From Camarhynchus parvulus (lineage: Eukaryota; Chordata; Aves; Passeriformes; Thraupidae): a stretch of DNA of 64,000 nt. The notes under the pieces were generated by a model, which did not search any database, was not told the DNA's origin, and worked only from the letters and a program-made list of their open reading frames with translations. Made by a program: the position numbers and the translations under genes. Location of the stretch: contig NC_044591.1 in assembly GCF_901933205.1 (NCBI RefSeq), positions 930,001 through 994,000 on the forward strand, in the 5' to 3' direction. This document shows positions 30,322-41,800 of this stretch, one piece after another; the stretch's first letter is position 1; each line of letters opens with the position of its first letter.

Positions 30322-30780
30322 GAATTATGGAATTAGGGAAACATGGAATTACAGAATCTTGGGATGGAGGGACCTTCAAGCTCATCCATTCCATGGGCAG
30401 GGACACCTCCCACTGTCCCAAACTGCTCCCAGCCCCAGTGTCCAGCCTGGCCTTGGGCACCGCCAGGGATCCAGGGGCAGCCAGGGCTGCTCTGGGAATT
30501 CCAGCCCAGCCCCTTCCCACCCTCCCAGGGCAGGATTTATCCCAAATATCACAATCCAAACTGTCCCCCTTCAGTCTGAAGCCGTTCCCTGTGTGCTGTC
30601 CCTCCATCCCTTGTCCCCAGTCCCTCTCCAGCTCTCCTGGAGCCCCTTCAGGCCCTGCCAGGGCTCTGAGCTCTCCCTGGAGCTTCTCCTCTCCAGGTGA
30701 GCACCCCCAGCTCTCCCAGCAGAGCTGCTCCATCCCCCTGATCCCCATGGAGCCTCCAGCAGCTCCAGCTCCTCCTGGAG
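30322..30780 (-). mobile_element. CR1 LINE fragment
   Basis: The motifs GGAGGGACCTTCAAGCTCAT, CCTTGGGCACCGCCAGGGAT, CTCTCCAGCTCTCCTGGAG and CTCTCCAGGTGAGCACCCCC are typical of the 3' end of avian CR1 elements read in reverse. The AT-rich tail lies at the left edge. No reverse-transcriptase frame is retained. Confidence 0.8.
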
Positions 30781-30784
30781 CCTC

Positions 30785-31760
30785 CCCGAGCTGGGAATTC
30801 CTCGGGAATGGCCCCAATGGGAATGCGGGAATGCCACTCCCGGCTCCTTCCTGAACCTGGGAATTCCCCGGGAATGGCCCCCAAGGATCCTTCCTGAGCT
30901 GAGAATTCCCCGGGAATGACCCCTCAGGAATGCAGGAATGAGCCTCCTGCATCCTTCCCAAACCTGGGAATTCCCCGGGAATGACCCCTTGGGAATGGCC
31001 CCATGGGAATGCAGGAATGACTCTCAGGAATGCAGGAATGGCACTCCCAGATCCTTCCCGAACCTGGGAATTCCCCAGGAATGGCCCCTCAGGAATGACC
31101 CCCAAGGATCTTTCCCGAGCTGAGAATTCCCCGGGAATGCGGGAATGAGCCTCGGGAATGGCCCCATGGGAATGCGGGAATGAGCCTCGGGAATGCGGGA
31201 ATGGCACCCCCGGCTCCTTCCCGAACCTGGGAATTCCCCGGGAATGGCCCCAAGGGAATGGCCCCCAAGGATACTTCCTGAGCTGAGAATTCCCCGGGAA
31301 TGTGGGAATGAGCCTCCTGGATCCTTCCCGAACCTGGGAATTCCCCAAGGGAATGGGAATGTGGGAATGGCACCCCCGGATCCTTCCTGAGCTGAGAATT
31401 CCCCGGGAATGACCCCTTGGGAATGCAGGAATGAGCCTCCCGGATCGTTCCCGAACCTGGGAATTCCTCGGGAATGGCCCCTCAGGAATGCGGGAATGAC
31501 CCTCGGGAATGCGGGAATGGCACCCCCGGATCCTTCCTGAACCTGGGAATTCCTTGGGAATGGCCCCATGGGAATGCAGGAATGACCCTCGGGAATGCAG
31601 GAATGAGCCTCCTGGATCCTTCCTGAACCTGGGAATTCCTTGGGAATGGCCCCATGGGAATGCAGGAATGACCCTCGGGAATGCAGGAATGAGCCTCCTG
31701 GATCCTTCCTGAACCTGGGAATTCCCCTCGGGAATGGCCCCTCTGGAATGTGGGAATGAC
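30785..31760. repeat. 60-75 base minisatellite downstream of PADI3-like gene
   Basis: About 15 units of AACCTGGGAATTCCCCGGGAATG, GCAGGAATGAGCCTC and GATCCTTCC. It starts inside or at the edge of the CR1 fragment. Confidence 0.85.
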
Positions 31761-32749
31761 ACCCCCGCCTCCCCCCGTAGCTTTTGGGGCTCCAAGCGGG
31801 GTTTTGGTGATTTCCACCCCCAAATCCTAAACGCCGCTAAAAAAGCAGGATTTGGGATTTTCCCGCTGGCTGCTCCCCCCCAGCCGGGATCTCCCCTCTC
31901 CCAACCCCTTGCAAAACAACCCCCCGATCCCAAAAATTGACCAAAACCCATTTTTTTTTTTACTGCAAACTCCCCGGGCGCCGCCCCGGGGGAGATGGGA
32001 AGGAGCAAAAATCCATGGAAAAATCCAGGAGAATCCCTAAAAACGGCCCGAAGGGAGCGGGAATGGCGCGGGGCAGAGGCGGGCTCTGCTCCTGAAGGCA
32101 CCTCGAGATTCCAGCACAGTGACCTGGCACGGAGGGGACTGGGAATGCGGGAATTCCGGCTGATCCCGGGCCAAACCATCCGCCAGAAGGAAAAAAAACC
32201 CCGAATTCCCGGGAAAAGTATTCCTTTGGGACTCCCCTCGTGATCCCTGAGATGTCCCCGGGGTGGGCGAGGGCGGGGAGCCCGGGAATGCTGCTGGGAT
32301 GGGATCCGGGATCCCTGCGGATGCTGGAGGGGCGGGAGGGGGGAAATCCCAAAAACTGTAGCACCCAGAGTAGGGAAAACCAGCAAAAAATGGGAATACT
32401 GGGGGGAAAAAATGGGAATATAGGGGAAAAACCAGGTGTTGGCAGCTGCTCTTTAGGGATCCCAGATCCCTAAAGGGATCCCGAGCCGGGATCAGATCCC
32501 CAGAGTGATCCCGAGCTGGCAGCCGTGGAGATTCGGGGCTGGAAAAACGGGAAACAGTAAAAAAAAGCTGCGGAAAAATACAAATAAAATAAAAAATAAT
32601 TCAAGGCCAGACCCTACAAAACCCGGGCCGGGGCGTGCCGGAAGGCCCGGCTGCGGTCGGGAATTCCAAAAGCCGGGAATGGGGGTGGGAATGACGCCCC
32701 CGAGGGCTGGGGGTGTGTGAGGAGGCCCGGGGGGATGGAGAAGCGGGAT
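31761..32749. other. Region between converging PADI3-like and RCC2 genes
   Basis: Mostly non-repetitive sequence. It may hold the RCC2 3' UTR, since it lies directly downstream of the RCC2 C-terminal codons on the minus strand. No coding gene and no convincing minus-strand AATAAA was identified. Confidence 0.5.
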
Positions 32750-32779
32750 CGGGATGGGGATGGGGGACCTGGAGTGCGG

Positions 32780-32862
32780 GGGTTGTACTCGGGATCGGGA
32801 TGCGGATGGGGGCCCCTGCTGGGGGATGGCCCGGCGCACAGGAATGGGAACAGGAATAGCCC
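32780..32862 (-). pseudogene. RCC2: Remnant of RCC2 last coding exon
   Basis: On the minus strand an acceptor TTCCAG is followed by VAMGYS (about 32862-32845). Further on comes EYNPRT (about 32798-32779), the known RCC2 C-terminus, but in another frame. The roughly 18 residues expected between them are not found; CATCCCG-like sequence stands there instead. It may be a misassembled or eroded exon. The intact exon could be missing from this assembly. Confidence 0.6.
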
Positions 32863-35800
32863 ATGGCCACCTGGAACGGGAATGGGAACAGGAATGGCCC
32901 ATGGCCTCGAGGGACGGAGCCCAGCACCTGGAGATGGGGAACCGAGGCCTGACCTGGACGGAATGGGAACAGGAATGGCCCATGGCCACCCGGAACGGGA
33001 ATGGGAACGGGAATGGCCCATGGCCACCTGGAATGGGAATGGGTCAGCTGGGAATGGGAATAGCCCATGGCCACCTGGAACGGGAATGGGAACGGGAATG
33101 GGAATAGCCCATGGCCACCTGGAACGGGAATGGGAACAGGAATGGGAATGGCCCATGGCCACCTGGAACGGGAATGGGAATGGGAATGGGAATGGCCCAT
33201 GGCCACCTGGAACGGGAATGGGAATGGGAATGGCCCATGGCCACCTGGAATGGGAATGGGAATGGGTCAGCTGGGAATGGGAATAGCCCATGGCCACCTG
33301 GAACGGGAATGGGAACGGGAATGGGAATGGCCCATGGCCACCTGGAACGGGAATGGGAACGGGAATGGGAACGGGAATGGCCCATGGCCACCTGGAACGG
33401 GAATGGGAACAGGAATGGGAATGGCCCATGGCCACCTGGAACGGGAATGGGAACGGGAATGGGAATGGCCCATGGCCACCTGGAATGGGACTGGGAACAG
33501 GTCACCTGGAATGGGAATAGCCCGTGGCCACTGGGAATGGGGCAGCTGGGAGTGGGAATGCCCATGGAACTGGGAATGGAACTGGGAAGGGTCACCCAGG
33601 AGCGGACACTGCCCATGGAAAAGGGAAAGGGGAGCTGAGGGGATGTGGAGCCTTCCTGGGGATCCCTCCCGCCTGCTGGGATCCAGGCTGGGCTGGAGCA
33701 TCCCAAGGGAGTTCTCGGGAAGGGCCCTGCACCCCCTGCAGGGCACCCAGGGGTGGCACGGGCTGGGCACGGCCTCAGTGTCCCTGTTTGTTTTAGGGAA
33801 TGGATTCTGGTGTGACGGGCTGGGCACAGCCTCAGTGTCCCTGTTTGTTTTAGAGAATAGATCTTGGGTGTCCTGAATTGTGCATGGCCTCAGCCCTGGG
33901 TTTATTTAAAGGGGATTCACCCCTGGGTGCCACAGGCTGTGCACGGCCTCAGTTTCCCCGTTCATTTTAGGGAACAGCTCCCGGTGTCCTCCCTCCATCA
34001 CCCCACAGGTGCGATGAGCTGGGCACGGCCTCACTGCCCTGTTTACTTTAGGGGAGGGCCCCGTGGGTGTCACGAGCTGGGCACGGCCTCAGTTTCCCTG
34101 TTTAATTTAGGGAACAGCTCCAAGTGCCCTCCCCATGACCCCATGGATGTGATGAGCTGTGCACAGCCTCAGTTTCCCTGTTTAATTTAAGGAATGGCCT
34201 CAGTTTCCCTGTTTATTTTAGAGAATGGCCCCAGTTTCCCTGTTTAATTTAGGGAACAGCTCCATGACCCCATGGATGTGATGAGTTGTGCACAGCCTCA
34301 GTTTCCCTGTTTAGTTAAGGGAATGGCCTCATTTTCCCTGTTTATTCTAGGGAACAGCTCCAAGTGCCCTCCCCATGACCCCATGGATGAGATGAGCTGT
34401 GCACAGCCTCAGTTTCCCTGTTTAATTTAGGGAACGGCCTCAGTTTCCCTGTTTAATTCAGGGAACATCCCTCACTCGCCCTCTCTCCATCGCCCCACGG
34501 GTGTCAGAGGCTCAGCCCCTGGGTTTGCCCAAGGGGAGGGTCCCCTCTGCCCTCCCTCCCTCACCCCAGGGGTGTGACGAGCCGTGTGGAGCCTCAGCCA
34601 CCCCAAATTATTTCAGGGGAGGGCCCCAGAGGCGCCCCCTCCCTCACCCCATGCGTGCCACGATTTGTTCAAGGCCTCAGTGTCCCTGTTCATTTTAGGG
34701 GACCCAGGTGCTCTTCCCTCACCCCACAGGTGTGATGAGCTGTGTAGGGTCTCAGCGTCCCTGTTCATTTTAGGGGATCCAGGTGCTCCTCCCTCACCCC
34801 ACAGGTGTGATGAGCTCACACAGCCTCAGCCACCCCAAATTATTTTAGGGAATGGCCCCCTGCATCCTCTCTCCATCACCCCATGGGTACCATGAGCCCT
34901 TCCCTGTTTATTTTAGGGGACCCAGGTGCTCCTCCCTCACCCCACAGGTGTGATGAGCTGTGTAGGGTCTCAGCGTCCCTGTTCATTTTAGGGGATCCAG
35001 GTGTACCTCCCTCACCCCACAGGTGTGATGAGCTGTGTAGGGTCTCAGCGTCCCTGTTCATTTTAGGGGACCCAGGTGTACCTCCCTCACCCCACAGGTG
35101 TGATGAGCTCACACAGCCTCAGCCACCCCAAATTATTTTAGGGAATGGCCCCCTGCATCCTCTCTCCATCACCCCATGGGTACCATGAGCCCTTCCCTGT
35201 TTATTTTAGGGGACCCAGGTGCTCCTCCCTCACCCCACAGGTGTGATGAGCTGTGTAGGGTCTCAGCGTCCCTGTTCACTTTAGGGGAAGGGCCCCACAG
35301 GTGGGATGAGCTGGGCATGGCCTCAGCCACCCCAAATTATTTAAGGGGAATGCAGGTGCCCCTCTCCAGCACCCCATGGGTGTGATGAGCTCACACAGCC
35401 TCAGGCACCCCAAATGACTCCCCGTCTGTCCCCTCCCTCACCCCACAGGTGGGATGAGCCCCCCTGTGCATCCCCCACCCCAAGCCCTGCGGGGTCCCCT
35501 CACCTGCTCGGTGTAGATCCCGTCCAGGGTTTTCACCTCCTGCGCCGCCGTGGACGATTTGGGTTTGTGGTCCCCATATCCCTGTGGGAACACCCCATGG
35601 ACAGGGAACAGTCACTGGGGTTTGGGGAATTTGGGGTTTTGTGGTCCCCATATCCCTGTGGGAACACCCCATGGACAGGGAACGCTCAGTGGGGTTTGGG
35701 GGATTTGGGGTGTCCTTTTGGGGGATGTGGGTTTGTGGTCCCCATATCCCTGTGGGAACACCCCATGGACAGGGAACGGTCATTGGGGTTTGGAGGATTT

Positions 35801-38800
35801 GGGTTTTGTGGTCCCCATATCCCTGCGGGAACACCCCATGGACAGGGAACGGTCATTGGGGTTTGGGGTGTCTGTCTGGGGTCCTCAGGGGTATTTGAGG
35901 TGACTGTTTGGGGTATTTGGGGTGTCAGTTTGGGGTTTATTTGGGGTATTTAGGGTGTCATTTGGGGTTTTGGGGTGTCGGTACTAGGTCCCCGAAGGTG
36001 GGTGAGGGCCCCGAGGGGATGGTGAGTTTGGGGTGTCAGTTTGGGGTTTATTTGGGGTGTCAGTTTGGGGGTTTGGGGTGTCATTTGGGGTTTATTTGGG
36101 GTGTTTTTGGGGTGTCATTCAGTACCAGCTCCCCGAAGGTGGGCGAGGGTCCCCAGGGGATGGTGGGTTTGGGGTGTCAGTTTGGGGGATTTGTGGTGTC
36201 AGTTTGGGGGATTTGGGGTGTCAGAGGTTGGGGGATTTGTGGTGTCAGAGGTTGGAGGATTTGGGGTGTCAGTTTGGGGTTTATTTGTGGTGTCAGTTTG
36301 GGGTGTCATTTGGGGTTTTATTTGTGGTGTCAGTTTGGGGTGTCATTTGGGGTTTTATTTGGGGTGTCATTCAGTACCAGCTCCCTGAAGGTGGGCGAGG
36401 GCCCCCAGGGGATGGTGAGTTTGGGGTGTCAGTTTGGGGGATTTGGGGTGTCAGAGGTTGGGGGATTTGGGGTGTCAGTTTGGGGTTTATTTGGGGTGTC
36501 AGTTTGGGGTGTCATTTGGGGTTTATTTGGGGTGTCATTTGGGGTTTATTTGGGGTGTTTTGGGGTGTCATTCAGTACCAGCTCCCCGAAGGTGGGCGAG
36601 GGCCCCCAGCTGATGGTGCTCTCGTCGGCCGCCACGATGACGGAGCTCTTCCTGCAAGGGAGGCGATCCCTGATCCCCGAGTGTCCCGGGGCCCCGGATC
36701 CCGGGCTCGGGAATCCCCCGGGAATCCTGCACTCACCCGCAGGCCAGGCTGCGGATCTTCCAGCCGCACAGGTCCTGCACGGCCTTGGGGTACATGGTGG
36801 ACTCCCGGGAGGTGTTGGTGGCGCCCCAGAAGAACAATCCACCTGCAAGGGAGCCTGTCAGGGATCCTGGAGCCTGGGATTCCCAAACCCTGGGAACCCC
36901 GCCTGTCAGGGATCCTAGATCCTGGAATTCCCAGTCCCAGGAATCCCACCTGGCAGGGACCCTGGATCCCCAAGAATTCCCAAATCCTGGGAACCCCACC
37001 TGTCAGGGCATGGAGCCCGGAATTCCCAAATCCTAGGAATCCTGCCTGTCAGGGATCCCAGGAATCCCATCTGTCAGGGCCTGGGTCCCCCAGAATTCCT
37101 AAATCCTGGGAATCCCACCTGTCAGGGATCCTAGATCCTGGAATTCCCAGTCCCAGGAACCCCACCTGTCAGGGATCCTGGATCCCCCAGAATTCCTAAA
37201 TCCAGGGCACAAATCCTGGAATTCCTGATCCCGGGATTCCCACCTGTCAGGGATCCTGGGTCCTGGAATTCCCAGTTCAGGAACCCAACCTGTCAGGGCA
37301 CGGATTCCGGAATTCCCAAACCCTGGGAACCCCACCTGTCAGGGATCCTGGATCTTGGAATTCCCAGTCCCAGGAACCCCACCTGGCAGGGATCCTGGAT
37401 CCCCCAGAATTCCCAAATCCTGGGAACCCTACCTGTCAGGCATCCCAGGAATCCCACCTGGCAGGGCACAGATTCCCTGGAATTCCCAGTGCTGGGAATC
37501 CCACCTGTCAGGTAACAGCTCCCCCAGAATTCCCAAATCCCGAGATCCCTGGGATCCCAGCTGTCAGGCCACAGCTCCCCTGGCATTCCCAGATCTCAGG
37601 ATCCCGGGAATCCCACAGCCTGCCCACCATTCCTGAATCCTGCATCCCTGGAATCTCACCTGTCAGTGCACCTTTCTCCCAGCATTCCCAAATCCCGCAA
37701 TCCTGGCATTCCCACCTGTCTCCCTCAGCATTCCCAAATCCTGGGATCCTGGGAATCCCACTTGGCCCACTGACAGCTGTCCCCCAGCATTCCCAAACCC
37801 CAAATTCCCACCTGTCCCACTGACAGCCCCCCCCAGTATTCCCAAATCCCAGATCCCCAATCCCCACCTGTCCCACTGTCATCTCCCCCAGCATTCCCAA
37901 ATCCCAAATCCCAGCTTCCCACCTGTCCTGCTGAAAGCTCCCCTGCCATTCCCAAATGCTGGGATCCTGGGAATCCCACCTGTCCTGCTGAAAGCTCCCC
38001 CAGCATTCCCAAATCCCAGATCCTGCATTCCCACCTATCTTGCTGCCATCCCTCCTGGCATTCCCAAATCCCGAATCCCAGATCCCCACCTGTCCTGCTG
38101 CCATCCCCCCAGCATTCCCAAATCCCAGATCCCGAATTCCCACCCGTCTTGCTGCCACCCCCCCTAGCATTCCCAAATCCCAGATCCCAACCCGTCCCAC
38201 TGCAATCTCCCCCAGCATTCCCGAATCCTGAATCCCACCCATCTCGCTGCCACCCACCCCGGCATTCCTGGCATTCCCAAATCCCATCCCGTACCCGTCT
38301 TGTTGCCATCCCCCCCAGCATTCCCAAATCCCAGATCCCAAATCCCACCTCACTGCCACCCTCCCGGCATTCCCAAATCCCGAATCCTGAATCCCACCTG
38401 TCTTGCTGCCATCCCCCCCGGCATTCCCAAATCTCGATCCTGTATCCCACCCATCTCACTGCCACCTCCTCAGCATTCCCAAATCCCGAATCCCACCCAT
38501 CTCGCTGTCATCCCCCCCGGCATTCCCAAATCCCATATCCCAAACCCCACCCGTCTTGCTGCCACCCCCCCCGGCATTCCTGAATCCCGATCCCATATCC
38601 CACCCATCTCGCTGCCAGCCCCCCTAGCATTCCCAAATTCCAAATCCCAGATCCCGAATTCCCACTTGTCTCGCTGCCAGCCCCCCGGCATTCCCAAATC
38701 CTGAACCCCAGATCCCAACCCATCTCACTGCCATCTCCCCCAGCATTCCTGGCATTCCCAAATCCCGAATCCCACCTCACTGCCACCCCCCCGGCATTCC

Positions 38801-41800
38801 CAAATCCTGAATCCTGAATCCCACCCGTCTTGCTGCCAGTCCCCCTAGCATTCCCTAATCCCAAATCCCAGATCCCGAATTCCCACTTGTCTCACTGCCA
38901 GCCCCCCAGCATTTCCAAATCCCAAATCCCGATCCCATATCCCACCCATCTCACTGCCATCCTCCCCAGCATTCCCAAATCCCGAATCCCACCCATCTCG
39001 CTGTCATCCCCCCCAGAATTCCCAAATACCATATCCCAAACCCCATCCGTCTCGCTGCCACCCCCCCAGCATTCCCTAATCCTAAATCCCAGATCCCGAA
39101 TTCCCACCCGTCTCGCTGCCAGTCCCCCTAGCATTCCCTAATCCCTAATCCCAAATCCCAGATCCCGAATTCCCACCTGTCTCGCTGCCAGCCCCCCAGC
39201 ATTCCCAAATCCCAAATCCCGATCCCATATCCCACCCATCTCACTGCCATCCTCCCCAGCATTCCCAAATCCCGAATCCCACCTGTCTCGCTGCCATCCC
39301 TCCAGCATTCCCGAATCCCAAATCCCAGATCCCGAATTCCCACCCGTCTCGCTGCCATCCCCCCCGGCATTCCCGAATCCCGACGCCGTGTCCCACCGGT
39401 CTCGCTGACGGCGAAGGAGCAGGTGTATCCCGCGTAGATCTGGGCGGCGCCGGGTCCCGGGAAGTCGAAGAGCTTCACCAGCCTGGGCACCATCTCGTCC
39501 TTCTGCTCCGCGTGGCCCAGGCGCCCGTAGCCACCAAAGCCCCAGGAGAACACGCGCTTCTGGGAATCCAGCACCAGCTGGGACGGGGAAAACAGCCTCA
39601 GAGACCCCAAATCCCAAACCCTTAATCCCAAATCCCAGGAGAACACGCGCTTCTGGGAATCCAGCACCAGCTGGGACGGGGAAAACAGCCTCAGAGATCA
39701 AAAAACTAATCAATAGTAGAGACGCTTGGATCCAGACAGGGGGGAAAACGCTCAGGCCAAATCCCATCCATCCCAACCCAGCTGGGACAGGGAAACGCAG
39801 GCCCCAAGTCAGGCCCGGGGGGGGAAAGAAACCGGGATCCACCAGCTGGGCAGGAAAACAGCCTCAGAGATCCCAAATCCCAAACCCCTAATCCCAAATC
39901 CCAAACCCCAGGAGAACACGCTGTAGAATCCAGCACCAGCTGGGACGGGAAAACAGCCCAGAGATCCAAACAAACCGTCCCAAATCCCAAACCCTCAGAG
40001 ATCCCAATCCCAGGAGAACACGTGCTCCTGGGAATCCAGCACCAGCTGGGGTGGAGAAAACAGCCTCAGAGATCCCAAATCCCAAACCCCTAATCCCAAA
40101 TCCCAAACCCCAGATCCCAGGAGAACACGCGCTTCTGGGAATCCAGCACCAGCTGGGACAGGGAAAACAGCCTCAGAGACCCCAAATCCCAAACCCTTAA
40201 TCCCAAATCCCAAATCCCAGGAGAACACGCACTTCTGGGAACCCAGCACCAGCTCGGGTGGGGAAAACAGCCCCAGAGATCCCAAATCCCAAACCCCAAA
40301 TCCCAGAAACAGATGTGCTTCTGGGAATCCAGCACCAGCTGGGATGGAGGGAGGGAGCAGGAATTCAGAGATCCCAAATCCCAGGGAATTCCTGGGAATG
40401 CAGCCCCAGCTGGGATCAAGGAGCAGGGCTGAGAGCTGCCCTCTCCCACTCCTGTCCATTCTCCCTCTCCCATTCCCATTCCTGCTCCCACATTCCCGAT
40501 CCCATACTCCCACATTCCCATACCTTGTGGTTGGCCCCACAGGCCACGTCCCTGACCCATTCCCATATTCCCATTATCCCAATCCCATATTCCACTGTCC
40601 CATACCCTGTGGTTGACCCTGCAGGACACATCCCTGACCCATTCCTGTTATCCCAATCCCATTCCTGATCCCATTATCCCACTCCCATATTCACATTATC
40701 CTGTTATCCCAATCCCATTATCCTGCTCCCATATTCCCATACTGTGCAGTTGGTCCTGACCCATTCCTGTTATCCCAATCCCATTATCCCATATTACCAT
40801 GTCCCATACCATGTGGTTGGCCCTGCAGACCATATCCCTGACCCATTCTCGTTATCCTGATCCCATTATCCCAATCCCATTATCCCAATCCCATATTCTG
40901 CACCTTGTGGTTGGCGCCGCAGGTCATATCCCTGACCCATTCCCATTATCCCAATCCCACATTCCCACATTCCCGTACCGTGTGGTTGGCCCCGCAGGCC
41001 ACGTCCCTGACCCATTCCTGTTATCCCCATCCCGTTATCCCAATCCCATTATCCCAATACCACATTCCCGTACCATGTGGTTGGCCCCGCAGGCCACGTC
41101 CCTGACCCATTTCCGTTATCCCGATCCCATATTCCCAATCCCACATTCCCACAATCCCGTACCATGTGGTTGGCCCCGCAGACCACGTCCCTGACCCATT
41201 CCTGTTATCCCAATCCCATTATCCCAATCCCGTATTCTGCACCTTGTGGTTAGCCCCACAGGCCATGTCCCTGACCCTAACCATTCCTGTTATCCTGAAC
41301 CCATTATCCCAATCCCATTATCCCAATCCCATTATCCCACATTCCCACATTCCGTACCGTGTGGTTGGCCCCGCAGGCCACATCCCTGACCCATTCCTGT
41401 TATCCCAATCCCGTTATCCCAATTCCATTATCCCAATCCCATTATCCCATATTCCCATGTCCCGTACCGTGTGGTTGGCCCCCAGTGTCGTCCCCGGACC
41501 CATTCCGTTATCCGATGCCATTATCCCATATTCCCATGTCGTGCCGGCCGTGGCCACGTCCCTGACCACGACGTTGGGCACGGGCAGCACCTGCCCGTCC
41601 TTGGTGCGCTCCACGAAGAGCGCCACGCGCCGCGGCAGCAGCTCGCAGTCGTACTCGATGCGCTGCGCCCGCGCGATGAACTTCCCGTCGGAATTGTGGC
41701 CTGCAACAGGAATGGGGCACAGCCAGCCTGAGCATCCTGCGGGGTCATCCCCAACCGCCCCGATCCTGCGGGGTCATCCTGAACTGCCCCGATCCCGTGG

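Noticed and set aside
30322..30780. Short open frames that might be a novel gene
   Set aside because: The sequence matches the 3' end of avian CR1; no long conserved frame.
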